This document shows positions 40,412 through 48,653 of a stretch of 64,000 nt of DNA, one piece after another. Where the stretch lies: the NCBI RefSeq assembly GCF_020884795.1, contig NZ_BBZF01000026.1:96532-160531 (forward strand), written 5' to 3'. The stretch comes from Micromonospora okii. Its GTDB lineage: Bacteria; Actinomycetota; Actinomycetes; Mycobacteriales; Micromonosporaceae. The translations under genes and the position numbers were made by a program. Positions within the stretch are counted from its first letter, which is position 1. The number at the start of each line of letters is the position of its first letter. The notes under the pieces were generated by a model. The model was not told the origin of the DNA and did not search any database. It was given only the letters and a program-made list of their open reading frames with translations.

Positions 40412-42064
40412 GTGGGTAGTTCGTCCGTTACACGAGCTTTGACATGGCTGGTCCGTCCAGTCTGGGTGTGGCCGACGCTGGCCACGCTGGCGGTGACGGG
40501 CGTGGGGACGGGCTCCGCCCAGCCGTGGCGCGACGAGCTGGCGACCTGGAGCGCGGCCACCCGGCCGCTGCGCGACCTGGCCCGGATGGCCGGCACCGTC
40601 GACGCCGCCATCTGGCCGTACTACCTGCTCGCGCACGGCTGGGTGACGCTGTTCGGGGACTCGCCGGCCGCGCTGCGGCTGCCCTCGGTGCTGGCGGCGG
40701 CCGGCACCGCCGGGCTGACCGCCGTCCTCGGCGACCGGCTGGCCGGACGGCGGGCCGGGCTGCTCGCCGGGCTGCTCCTCGCGGTCCTCCCCGGCACCTC
40801 CCGGTACGCCCAGGAGGCCCGCCCGTACGCGTTCGTCGCCTTCTTCGCCGTGCTGGCGACGCTGCTCCTGGTCCGGGCGCTGGATCGGCCCGGCTGGCGG
40901 CGCTGGGCCGGGTACGCCGCCGCCGTCACCGCCCTCGGCCTCGCCCACCTGGTCGCCCTCACCCTGCTCGCCGCCCACGCGACGGCGGTGCTGGCCGCCC
41001 GCCCCGGCTCCGCCGCCCGCCCGCCGCTGGAGGGCCGGACCGCCCGCCCCGGGTCCGCCGGTCTGCGACCGCGCCGGCCGTTCTGGGGTTGGCTGCTCGC
41101 GCTCCTGCCGGCGGCGGTCGTGCTGGCCCCGCTGGCGCTGCTGGCCGCAAACCAGCGCGGCCGGCAGCTCGACTGGGTGGACCAGGCGCGCCCCGCCGAC
41201 CTGACCGTCCTGCCGGGCGCGCTGGCACAGAGCAGCACGGTGGGCGGGCTGCTGCTCGGGCTCGCCGCGCTCGGGGTCGCCCGGGCGGGCCGGCGCGCCC
41301 TGCTCCCGGCCGCCTGCGTGGCGCTGCCGGTGCTGCTGCTGTTCCTGGCCGGCCTGGCCGTGCCGCTCTGGGTGCCGCGCTACCTGTTCTTCACCGTCCC
41401 CTTCGCCTGTCTCCTGGCCGGGGCGGCCCTGGCCGGCACGGACCCGACGCCCGGCCCGGCGGGCCGGGCGCAGACGGGCAGCGTGGCGGACCGCGCGACG
41501 ACGGGCAGCCCGGCGGACCGGGCGCGGACGGACGGCCCGGCGGACCGCGCGCGGACGGACGGCCCGGCGGACCGCGCGCGGGCTGGCGGTGTGGCGCTGC
41601 CTGGAGCGCTGGCCGTGGTGCTCCTCGCCGGGCTGCTCGGCCTGCCGGACCAGGCGGCGCTGCGGAGCAGCCACGAGTGGCCGCGTGACGCGCTGGTCGA
41701 CTACCGGGGAGCGGCCCGGGTCGTCCACGAGGGACGCCGGCCCGGCGACGTGATCGTCTTCTCGCCCCGGGACGGCTGGCTCTTCCCGGACATCGGGCTG
41801 CGCTACCACCTCGGCGACCGGCAACCTCGGGACGCGCTGGTCGTACGGGGGCGCGACGCGCGCGGCGACTACTGGGCCGACGAGTGCGGGGACCCGGCCG
41901 CCTGCCTGGCCGGGGCGCGGCGGGCCTGGCTGGTCGTCGCCGGGCGGAGGGCGGACCCGGTCGGCGCGGTGCCCGGCGCGAAGGGGGCCGCCCTGCGCGA
42001 CGGTTTCGGCGTCGAGCGGGTCTGGCAGCGCCCCGGCCTGACCGTGGCGCTGCTCACCCGCTGA
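40412..42064 (+). CDS. Membrane glycosyltransferase, GT39/ArnT-like
   Basis: 550 residues, about ten membrane helices. The first loop has WRDELATWSAATRPLRDLARM, matching the Asp/Glu-containing loop of GT-C mannosyltransferases such as GT39 (DE motif). YAQEARPYAFVAFF is the characteristic second motif. These enzymes transfer a sugar from a polyprenyl phosphate to an extracytoplasmic acceptor. A cytoplasmic or periplasmic loop near residue 355-390 contains four copies of a nine-residue repeat. The C-terminal 140 residues form a soluble domain. The start is the GTG at 40412. Confidence 0.8.
   Translation: MGSSSVTRALTWLVRPVWVWPTLATLAVTGVGTGSAQPWRDELATWSAATRPLRDLARMAGTVDAAIWPYYLLAHGWVTLFGDSPAALRLPSVLAAAGTAGLTAVLGDRLAGRRAGLLAGLLLAVLPGTSRYAQEARPYAFVAFFAVLATLLLVRALDRPGWRRWAGYAAAVTALGLAHLVALTLLAAHATAVLAARPGSAARPPLEGRTARPGSAGLRPRRPFWGWLLALLPAAVVLAPLALLAANQRGRQLDWVDQARPADLTVLPGALAQSSTVGGLLLGLAALGVARAGRRALLPAACVALPVLLLFLAGLAVPLWVPRYLFFTVPFACLLAGAALAGTDPTPGPAGRAQTGSVADRATTGSPADRARTDGPADRARTDGPADRARAGGVALPGALAVVLLAGLLGLPDQAALRSSHEWPRDALVDYRGAARVVHEGRRPGDVIVFSPRDGWLFPDIGLRYHLGDRQPRDALVVRGRDARGDYWADECGDPAACLAGARRAWLVVAGRRADPVGAVPGAKGAALRDGFGVERVWQRPGLTVALLTR
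41471..41578. repeat. Four 27-bp tandem repeats inside the glycosyltransferase gene
   Basis: The units encode QTGSVADRA, TTGSPADRA, RTDGPADRA and RTDGPADRA. The last two are identical in DNA (41525-41551, 41552-41578). Copy-number change would preserve the frame. Confidence 0.9.
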
Positions 42065-42119
42065 GTCGGCCCGGCGCGCACTGGTCGGCGACAGCCGGCC
42101 CCGGCGCGCACCGGGTCGG

Positions 42120-42159
42120 CGACATGGCGGTTTCCCAGCGGCGGGATGCCGCCATGTCG
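42120..42159 (+). terminator. Hairpin terminator after the glycosyltransferase gene
   Basis: An 11-bp stem, CGACATGGCGG (42120-42130) against CCGCCATGTCG (42149-42159), with an 18-nt loop. A direct repeat of about 27 bp precedes it at 42068-42124. Confidence 0.6.
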
Positions 42160-42245
42160 GCGGCATGGAGTCGATCAACCCGCGCGAGCCGCTCAAGCCG
42201 CACGAGCCGCACGAGCCGATCAAGCCGCGCGAGCCGCGCGACCGG

Positions 42246-43934
42246 TCAGGGCCGGGCGAGAGGGACGACCAGCAGCGCCTCGGTGCCGCCCTCGGCGCCG
42301 TTGCGCAGCTCGATGGTGCCGCGCAGCTCCCCGGTCACCAGCGCCCGGACGATCTGGAGCCCGAGCCGGCTGCCGCTCTCGGCGTCGAACCCGGCCGGCA
42401 GGCCCCGCCCGTTGTCGGCGACCGTGACGTGCAGTTGCTTGCGGAACCGGTGGGCCGACACCACCACCTCGGGCGGCGCCGCGCTCGCGGCCCCGGCGGC
42501 GACCGGCGGGAGGACTCCCCCCGCCCCACCGGCAACCCCGGAACCGCCACCCACCCCGGAACGACCGTTCGTCTCCGGCGCAGCCGAAGACCCGGGCTCG
42601 GCCGGAGACTCGGGCGCGACCGGAGACACCGGACCGGCCGAAGACGCCGGACCGGCCGGAGACTCCGGCTCGGCCGCCGGCGGAAAGCCGTGCTCGACCG
42701 CGTTGAGCAGCAGTTCGTTGAGGACCATCACCAGGGAGGTGGCGATCTCGGCGGGGAGCACCCCGAAGCTGCCCCGGCGGCGCATCCCGACGTGCTGCTC
42801 GGTCGCCGCGACCTCCGTCGCCGCGCTGGCCACCCGGTCGACGATGCCGTCGAACTCGACCGCCTCGTCGCTGGACATGGAGAGCGTCTCGTGCACCAGG
42901 GCGATGGAGGCGACCCGGCGTACCGACTCCTCCAGGGCGACCCGGGCCTCCGGCATGGCGACCCGGCGGGCCTGCAACCGCAGCAGCGCGGCGACGGTCT
43001 GGAGGTTGTTCTTCACCCGGTGGTGGATCTCCCGGATGGTGGCGTCCTTGGTGATCAGGGCGCGGTCGCGGCGGCGTACCTCGGTGATGTCGCGGACCAG
43101 GACCAGCGCGCCGATCGGCACCCCGGCGGGCATCAGCGGCAGGGCCCGGGTGAGCATGGTCGCGCCCCGGGCGTCGATCTCCCGCCGGGGCGGGGCCTCG
43201 CCGCGCAGCGCGGCGAGGATGCCGTTGGCGGCGTCGGTCCCCTCCAGGGGGTCGCCGGCCAGCCGGCGGTGCAGCTTGGCCAGGTCCTCGCCGACGAGGT
43301 GGGCGGCGTGGCCGAGCCGCCGGTACGCGGACTGGGCGTTCGGGCTGGCGTAGGTGACCTTGCCGTTGGCGTCGAGCCGGACCAGCCCGTCGCCGACGCG
43401 GGGCGCGGAGGTCGTCTCGCCCGGGTGCCGGGGCGGCGGGAACGTGCCGTCGGCGATCATCTGGGCCAGGTCGTCGGCCGTAGTGAGGTAGTTCAGTTCG
43501 AGCTGGCTGGGCGTGCGGGCGGTGGAGAGGTTGGTGTCCCGGCCGACCACGGCGATCACCTCGCCGGCCTCCCCGTCGGTGGTGCGCAGCCGGACGGGGA
43601 TCGCCTCGTGCCGGGCCGGCACGTCGCCGTACCAGACCGGGTCGCCCTCCCGCCAGATCCGGCCCTGCCCATACGCGACGTCCAGGTGGGCCACGTCGGG
43701 GCCGCCGACGATCCGCCCCACCTGGTCGTCCTGGTACGCGGTGGGGGCGGTCGTCGGGCGGACCTGGGCCACGCAGAGGAAGGCGCCCTCGCAGTCGACC
43801 GGCACCCAGAGCAGCAGGTCGGCGAAGGACAGGTCGGAGAGCAGTTGCCAGTCCCCGGCGATCCGGTGCAGGTGGTCGATGTCGGCGGGGCGGAGCCGGG
43901 TGTGCTCCTCGGCGAGGTTGCGCAGCGTGGACAC
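42246..43934 (-). CDS. Sensor histidine kinase, PdtaS-like
   Basis: 562 residues from the GTG at 43934. An N-terminal GAF-like domain (about 1-135) is followed by a PAS domain (about 165-280), then HisKA_2 with the acceptor His in IREIHHRVKNNLQTVAALL near 303, and an HATPase domain. This order matches PdtaS of mycobacteria, which signals to an ANTAR RNA-binding regulator. No regulator is encoded next to it. The ATPase domain is interrupted after the N box (NELLLNAVEHGF) by about 70 low-complexity Pro/Ser/Ala/Gly residues, then resumes at EVVVSAHRF and DNGRGLP. No membrane segment is seen, so it is cytosolic. Confidence 0.88.
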   Translation of the reverse strand: MSTLRNLAEEHTRLRPADIDHLHRIAGDWQLLSDLSFADLLLWVPVDCEGAFLCVAQVRPTTAPTAYQDDQVGRIVGGPDVAHLDVAYGQGRIWREGDPVWYGDVPARHEAIPVRLRTTDGEAGEVIAVVGRDTNLSTARTPSQLELNYLTTADDLAQMIADGTFPPPRHPGETTSAPRVGDGLVRLDANGKVTYASPNAQSAYRRLGHAAHLVGEDLAKLHRRLAGDPLEGTDAANGILAALRGEAPPRREIDARGATMLTRALPLMPAGVPIGALVLVRDITEVRRRDRALITKDATIREIHHRVKNNLQTVAALLRLQARRVAMPEARVALEESVRRVASIALVHETLSMSSDEAVEFDGIVDRVASAATEVAATEQHVGMRRRGSFGVLPAEIATSLVMVLNELLLNAVEHGFPPAAEPESPAGPASSAGPVSPVAPESPAEPGSSAAPETNGRSGVGGGSGVAGGAGGVLPPVAAGAASAAPPEVVVSAHRFRKQLHVTVADNGRGLPAGFDAESGSRLGLQIVRALVTGELRGTIELRNGAEGGTEALLVVPLARP

Positions 43935-43941
43935 GCCGCCC

Positions 43942-43947
43942 AGCCTG
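43942..43947 (-). promoter_or_regulatory. Candidate -10 (CAGGCT), leaderless type
   Basis: CAGGCT, seven bases, then the GTG at 43934 of the PdtaS-like kinase. Confidence 0.35.
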
Positions 43948-44017
43948 CCACGCCGGGCGGGGTGCCGTCGCGGTGGCCGGCGGCCAGCGCGACGGCGTGC
44001 CCCGTCTCGGCCCCGCC

Positions 44018-45070
44018 TCACATCGTGGCGGTGACCTTCTTGAGGCCGCGCGGCGCGTCCGGGTTCTCGCCCCGGGCCAGCGCCAGCGCGAGCGCGAGGC
44101 GCTGCAGCGGCAGGATGTCCAGCAGCGGGGCGTACCGCTCGTCGACCTCGGGGACGGCCATCCGGGTGGCGCCGGCGACGTCGGCGGAGCCGACCACCAC
44201 CACGTCGGCGCGGCGCTCGCCGAGCCGGGGCAGCACCTCGCCCATCGACCGGCCGCCGGGGCCGGAGCCGACCACGGCGAGCACCGGCACGTCGGGGTCG
44301 GTCATGGCCAGCGGGCCGTGCAGCAGGTCGGCGCCGGAGAAGGCGAGGGCCGGCAGGTACGACGTCTCCATCAGCTTCAGCGCCGCCTCCCGGGCGGTGG
44401 GGTACGCGTACCCCCGGCCGGTGGTGACGAGCTGGCCGGCGAACCGGTAGCGCGGGGCGAGCTGGGCCGGAGTGTCGTCGTCGAGGGTGCGGGCGGCCAG
44501 CTCGGGCAGGGCGGCCAGCGCGGCGCGCTCCTCGGCGGGCAGCGCGCCGTCGCCGGCGCGGACGCCCTCCACGAGCATCAGCAGGGCGAGCAGCTCGGCG
44601 GTGTACGTCTTCGTGGCGGCCACCGCCCGCTCGTGCTCGGCGGCGATGTCGACGCTCAGCTCGGCGACCCCGGCCAGGGTGGACTCGGGGTTGTTGGTGA
44701 CCGCGAGGGTCAGCGCGCCGGAGGCGCGGGCGGTGCGCAGCACCTCGGCGAGGTCGGGCGAGCCGCCGCTCTGGCTGACCCCGACGACGAGCGCGTCGGA
44801 CAGGTCGGGCCGGGCGCCGAAGAGGGTGATCGCGCTGGGCGAGGCGAGCCCGGCGGGCAGGCCGAGCCGGATCTCGGTCAGGTACGCCCCGTAGAGCGCG
44901 GCGTGGTCGGAGGTGCCCCGGGCGGTGAAGACCACGTGCCGGGGGCGGCGTTCCGCGATCACGGCGGCCACCCGGGCGATCGCCCCGGCGTGCTCGCTGG
45001 AGAGCAGCCGCTCGTAGCCAGCCGGCTGCTCGGAGATGTCGGCGGCCATCCCGGCCCCTGCACGCGTCAC
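44018..45070 (-). CDS. SIS-domain sugar isomerase/deaminase-like protein
   Basis: 350 residues with two SIS domains, as in the isomerase half of GlmS and in AgaS/FrlB-like proteins. Motifs are VVFTARGTSDHAALYGAYL, VGVSQSGGSPDLAEVL, VAATKTYTAELLALLML and TTGRGYAYPTAREAALKLMETS. No glutaminase domain is present, so an amino-sugar-phosphate deaminase or isomerase is more likely than GlmS. The GTG at 45070 follows GGAAGGGG. It is divergent from the TPR gene, with operator-like repeats in between. Confidence 0.85.
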   Translation of the reverse strand: MTRAGAGMAADISEQPAGYERLLSSEHAGAIARVAAVIAERRPRHVVFTARGTSDHAALYGAYLTEIRLGLPAGLASPSAITLFGARPDLSDALVVGVSQSGGSPDLAEVLRTARASGALTLAVTNNPESTLAGVAELSVDIAAEHERAVAATKTYTAELLALLMLVEGVRAGDGALPAEERAALAALPELAARTLDDDTPAQLAPRYRFAGQLVTTGRGYAYPTAREAALKLMETSYLPALAFSGADLLHGPLAMTDPDVPVLAVVGSGPGGRSMGEVLPRLGERRADVVVVGSADVAGATRMAVPEVDERYAPLLDILPLQRLALALALARGENPDAPRGLKKVTATM

Positions 45071-45138
45071 GAGTACCCCTTCCTCTGCGCGGTTCCCGCG
45101 CGTTTCCTGCTCAGTCTTGCATGTTCGGGAAACCGTGA

Positions 45139-45162
45139 GCAATATTGCGCGCAGCATTGCGC
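45139..45162. promoter_or_regulatory. 12-bp direct repeat, candidate operator
   Basis: GCAATATTGCGC (45139-45150) and GCAGCATTGCGC (45151-45162) are identical at 10 of 12 positions. The first contains the perfect palindrome GCAATATTGC. They sit in the divergent promoter region of the SIS and TPR genes. Confidence 0.6.
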
Positions 45163-45175
45163 AGAGGATCACTAC

Positions 45176-45198
45176 GGTGACCCAACATCACCTAGGCT
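45176..45198 (+). promoter_or_regulatory. Inverted repeat plus candidate -10 of the TPR gene
   Basis: GGTGA-N7-TCACC (45176-45192) is followed at once by TAGGCT (45193-45198), so the inverted repeat would lie in the promoter spacer. The TPR start is about 75 nt downstream. Confidence 0.45.
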
Positions 45199-45272
45199 TG
45201 CCCGGCCGTGACGACGCCGTGGGCGAGAAGCACCCGCTCCCGGGCGCCTACCCCTACGACCGAGAGGCCCAC

Positions 45273-47099
45273 GTGTCCGAGGGAAGGGACGATCCCCCGC
45301 TGTCGGCGGGAGAGGAGCTGGCCCTGGCCCGGCTCGCGCTGGGCGAGGGCGACCTGCCGCACGCGGCCGGGCACGTGGCCGCCGCGCTGGCGAAGGCACC
45401 GACCCTGCCCGAGGCGCACGAGACGCTGGCCCGGATCGCCGCCACGGCGGGCGGCGGCGGGGTGGAGCTGTTCGCGCTGCACTCCCACGCCTTCGTCGGC
45501 GTCGTGGTGGCCCGCGCGCACCTGCTCGCCGCAGCGGGCCGGCCGGCCGAGGGGCTGGAGCTGCTGGCCGCCGCCACCGGCCACGAGCGGCGGGCGGACT
45601 GGGCCGGCGTGCCCTGGGTGACCGCCCCGGAGCTGCCGCAACGGCTCGACCCCGGGCTCGTCGCGAAGGTGCTCATGCAGGTCTGCGCCGGCGTGCCCGA
45701 CCCGGTGCCGCGCGCCGAGCGGGCCCCGCTGTCGCCGTACCTGGCGCTGGCCCGCAACGCGGTCGCCGCCCACCCCGAGCACGGCCTGCTGCTCGGCGCG
45801 GCGTCCGCGCTGGCCCGACGCCTCGGCGAGGTCGCCGTCGCGATCCGCTGGGCCAGTCGCGGGGTACGCGCGCAGCCGTCCAAGCTCGGCGAGGTCTGGC
45901 TCGGGTACGCGTACCGCAGCGCCGGCCGGACCCGCGAGGCCCTGGCCGCGCTCGTCCGGGCCGTCGACCACGACCCGAACGACCTCGCCGTGTACGCCGA
46001 CATCGCCGGCACCCTGGCCGACAACGGCCGGCTCGACGAGGCCCTGGAGTGGGTCGACCGGGCCCTGGCCCGCGACCCCGCCTTCGACTGTGCGGTGCAC
46101 ACCGCGCACCGGCTGCGCTTCCAGCGCGACGGCGACGTGGCGCACCTGGTGGCGCTGGCGGACTTCGTCCGCGACCACCCCGACGACTCGCACGAGCACG
46201 GCGACCTGGCCGAGTGCTGCCGCAGCCGGCCCTGGCTCGGGCAGCTCACCCCGGCCGCCGGCGCGGCCGTGGCCGCGCTGCGCCACGCCCTGACCGAGGA
46301 CCCTCCGGGCCTCGGGACGACCGTGCGGTTGGAGACGCTGGAGCCGCCGAGCGCGCTGCGTACCGTGGCGGCGGCCGTGCCCGGGCTGCGGGTCGAGGTG
46401 GCCGCGGTGGCCGACCCGGACCCGCGCGAGCCCCGGCGGGCCACCGACCGGCCGCTGTGGCGCTGGGACGGCGCGGTCGCCGCCCCGACGGTGCCGGCGC
46501 CCTCGGCGGAGGCGGCCGACCGCGTCCGGCAGCTCGCCCACCCGGCGTGGCCGCACCCCCCGGCCGCGTACGACGCGGCGGTCGGCCTGGCCACCCTGGA
46601 GCTTTCCGACCTGCTCGGCCTGCTGGTGCACCCGCCGGAGGCCCCGCCCACCGGGATGGGCCGGGTGCTCGCCGGTCAGGACCCGTCGCTGTGGGTGCGC
46701 TGCGTGCAGGTCTGGGCATGCCTGGGCCTGCTGCACCACCGCACCGACGAGGCGTGGGCGTCCTCCACCCGCCGCCGGGTGCTCGTCGAGCTGGTCTGGG
46801 GCGTGGAGGACTGGATCACCGAGGCGGCCCTGTTCGCCCTGGTCACCGCCGCCTGGGTGGACCCTTCGGTGCGCCCCGATGTGGCCGCCGTGGTCGCCGA
46901 GCGGCTCGCCGACGCGGCGGTGGTGGCCCGGGAGCGGCCGGTGCCGATCGCGGTGTCGCTGGCGTACCTGGCGCTGGCCACCCCCGGCCTCGACCCGGCG
47001 ACGGCGGCCCTGGCCGGCGAGCTGATCTCCGGCCCCGCGCCGGCGCCCCGCCCTGGCCCGCTGCGCCGCCTCTGGGCGCGGCTCACCCGCCGCCGCTGA
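45273..47099 (+). CDS. Tetratricopeptide-repeat protein
   Basis: 608 residues from the GTG at 45273, with GAGAGG upstream. Helical TPR-like repeats occupy about residues 10-310, with clear units such as AAHPEHGLLLGAASALARRLGE and VDHDPNDLAVYADIAGTLADNGRLDEALEWVDRALARDPAF. The second half is helical and unrecognised, with many Trp residues, and the end is basic. TPR arrays bind protein partners. No enzyme motif is visible. It is divergent from the SIS gene. The gene's end is repeated twice downstream. Confidence 0.8.
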   Translation: MSEGRDDPPLSAGEELALARLALGEGDLPHAAGHVAAALAKAPTLPEAHETLARIAATAGGGGVELFALHSHAFVGVVVARAHLLAAAGRPAEGLELLAAATGHERRADWAGVPWVTAPELPQRLDPGLVAKVLMQVCAGVPDPVPRAERAPLSPYLALARNAVAAHPEHGLLLGAASALARRLGEVAVAIRWASRGVRAQPSKLGEVWLGYAYRSAGRTREALAALVRAVDHDPNDLAVYADIAGTLADNGRLDEALEWVDRALARDPAFDCAVHTAHRLRFQRDGDVAHLVALADFVRDHPDDSHEHGDLAECCRSRPWLGQLTPAAGAAVAALRHALTEDPPGLGTTVRLETLEPPSALRTVAAAVPGLRVEVAAVADPDPREPRRATDRPLWRWDGAVAAPTVPAPSAEAADRVRQLAHPAWPHPPAAYDAAVGLATLELSDLLGLLVHPPEAPPTGMGRVLAGQDPSLWVRCVQVWACLGLLHHRTDEAWASSTRRRVLVELVWGVEDWITEAALFALVTAAWVDPSVRPDVAAVVAERLADAAVVARERPVPIAVSLAYLALATPGLDPATAALAGELISGPAPAPRPGPLRRLWARLTRRR

Positions 47100-47193
47100 C
47101 CGGCCCGCCGCGTCGTCGCCTCCGGGCGCGGCTCACCCACCGCCGACCGGGCCGCGCCCCGCCTCCGGGCGCGGCTCACCCACCGCCGCTGAT
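47067..47193. repeat. Gene end triplicated downstream of the TPR gene
   Basis: A ~34-bp segment covering the stop codon (47067-47100) recurs at 47117-47150 and 47160-47193. The third copy matches the first at 31 of 34 bases. The spacing (50 and 43 bp) is not a multiple of three. Confidence 0.8.
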
Positions 47194-47207
47194 CCGCCCG
47201 CCCGTTC

Positions 47208-47714
47208 TCAGGGCGTCCCCGGCGACAGCTCCCGGCGCAGCCCGAGCAGCCGCAGCCCCGGCAGCGGGGACCAGTCCCGCTCCGGCGTGCGGACGAAGCC
47301 CAGCCGCGCGTAGAGCCGCTGGGCGGCCTCGGCCATGCCCTCCCGCACGCAGATCGCCACCGCCGAGCAGCCCAGCTCGGCCGCGCGGGACAGGCAGGCG
47401 CGGGCCAGCACCATCCCGACGCCCCGGCCCTGGGCCGCCGGGTCGACGGCGAGCATCCGGAACTCGGCCTCCCCGGGCCCGCACAGCTCCGCGTACGGGC
47501 TGCCGGGCAGCACGAACAGGACCGCTCCGAGCGGCACGCCGGTCGCCTCGTCCACGGCGACGAGCACGTCGCCGCTGGCCGCCCGGGTGGCCACGTCGGC
47601 GAGCACCGTGCCGTAGCCGGTGCCCCCCTTGAGCTGGCCGTCGGCCTCGTACGCGGCCACGGTCAGCCGGGCCACCGCCGGGTAGTCCGCCTCGACCGCC
47701 CGCCGGACCAGCAC
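47208..47714 (-). CDS. GNAT-family N-acetyltransferase
   Basis: 168 residues. The acetyl-CoA motif is FRMLAVDPAAQGRGVGMVLA (R-x2-G-x-G/A type), followed by a helix and VAICVREGMAEAAQRLYARLGF. The acceptor could be an amine or an amino acid; it cannot be specified. I chose the GTG at 47714; a TTG at 47723 overlaps the stop of the biotinyl-protein gene (TTGA) and may be the coupled start. The two genes form one unit. Confidence 0.87.
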   Translation of the reverse strand: MLVRRAVEADYPAVARLTVAAYEADGQLKGGTGYGTVLADVATRAASGDVLVAVDEATGVPLGAVLFVLPGSPYAELCGPGEAEFRMLAVDPAAQGRGVGMVLARACLSRAAELGCSAVAICVREGMAEAAQRLYARLGFVRTPERDWSPLPGLRLLGLRRELSPGTP

Positions 47715-47719
47715 GCCAC

Positions 47720-47935
47720 TCAATCGATCACCGCGATCAGGTCGCCGTCCTGCACGACGTCGCCCTCCGCGACCGCGAGCCGCTGCACGACACCGTCGGA
47801 CTCGGCGACGACCGGGATCTCCATCTTCATCGACTCCAGGATCACCAGGGTGTCCCCCTCGGACACGGTGTCCCCGGCCGACGCGACGACCTTCCACACG
47901 TTCGCCACCATCTCGGCGCGGATCTCCTCGGCCAT
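47720..47935 (-). CDS. Biotin/lipoyl carrier protein (BCCP-like)
   Basis: 71 residues, a free-standing biotinyl domain. The modified Lys is in ESMKMEIPV near 35, with the hammerhead strands VWKVVASAGDTVSEGD before it. It would carry biotin for an acyl-CoA carboxylase subunit encoded elsewhere. The ATG at 47935 follows GAGGGAGGG. It is cotranscribed with the GNAT gene. Confidence 0.9.
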   Translation of the reverse strand: MAEEIRAEMVANVWKVVASAGDTVSEGDTLVILESMKMEIPVVAESDGVVQRLAVAEGDVVQDGDLIAVID

Positions 47936-48162
47936 CTCGGCCCTCCCTCTCCACCGCAGTGTCTGCGATCGGTATCCAATCACGTACCGGCCCGCCGCGA
48001 CGGGTGGCGGGCGTCGGCCCGTGAAGCCCGCCCCGGCGGACCACGGCGGACGCCGCCCGCACTAGCATCAGCGGGTCGGACCCCGGGCGACCGGGGCGCC
48101 GGTGACGCGACCACCGCCGCGGCTCTCGCGGGCGGACGTGACCAGCACATGAGGAGGTCAGC

Positions 48163-48237
48163 ATGGCGAAGAAGGCCCGGAAGAAGAAGGCCCGGAAGAA
48201 GAGCGGCGCGAACCACGGCAAGCGCCCCAACTCCTGA
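48163..48237 (+). CDS. Ribosomal protein bL37-like micro-protein (24 residues)
   Basis: The peptide is MAKKARKKKARKKSGANH, then GKRPNS. The basic, Lys-rich stretch ending in ANHGKRPN matches the tiny 50S protein bL37 known from mycobacterial ribosome structures, as I recall it. It is too short for most gene finders. GAGGAGG precedes the ATG at 48163. A possible -10 (TAGCAT, 48063-48068) would give a leader of about 88 nt. It is followed by a strong two-way terminator. Confidence 0.85.
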   Translation: MAKKARKKKARKKSGANHGKRPNS

Positions 48238-48293
48238 CCACGGCGCGGTCGCGCGCCGACCGCTCCGCGTTCCCCCGGCCGTGGCCGGGTACG

Positions 48294-48329
48294 ACGATGG
48301 CCCGGGTCCGATCGGACCCGGGCCATCGT
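48294..48329. terminator. Perfect 36-bp palindrome, bidirectional terminator
   Basis: Each arm is 18 bases: ACGATGGCCCGGGTCCGA (48294-48311) and its complement (48312-48329). It lies between two convergent genes, bL37-like and rsrA. Confidence 0.8.
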
Positions 48330-48364
48330 TTCGTCGTGCCGACCGCTCCGCGCCGGAGCGCCGG

Positions 48365-48652
48365 TCAGTCGGTCAGTTCGCGGGTGTCGCTCGTCTCGAA
48401 GACGACCAGCTCGGTGAGGCGCACCCGCAGCCGCTCGCGCAGTTGCTCGGGTGCGGTCTCGTTGCCGCAGCAGCGGGCGACGAGCGCCTTCACCTCCTGC
48501 TCCAGGCCGTACTCGCGCAGGCAGGGCCCGCACTCGTCGAGGTGACGGCGGATCAGCGTGCGGCGCTCCTCGGCGCACTCCAGGTCGAGGTAGAGGTAGA
48601 CCTCCGCGAGCACCTCGCGGCAGTCCGTCTCGTGCGGCTCTCCACAGCTCAC
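48365..48652 (-). CDS. rsrA: Redox-sensitive anti-sigma factor RsrA
   Basis: 95 residues from the GTG at 48652. The zinc-binding anti-sigma motif has Cys11, His37, Cys41 and Cys44 (HLDECGPC), the same positions as in Streptomyces RsrA, plus Cys3 and further Cys near the end. Oxidation of Cys11 and Cys44 releases SigR in relatives. It is one base downstream of the sigR stop and so coupled to it. Confidence 0.94.
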   Translation of the reverse strand: MSCGEPHETDCREVLAEVYLYLDLECAEERRTLIRRHLDECGPCLREYGLEQEVKALVARCCGNETAPEQLRERLRVRLTELVVFETSDTRELTD

Positions 48653-48653
48653 G

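Noticed and set aside
42165..42245. A + strand frame starting MESINPREPLKPHEPHEP with short repeats
   Set aside because: The repetitive Pro/Glu/His text comes from a short-period repeat and the frame then runs antisense to the PdtaS-like kinase; no ribosome site supports it.
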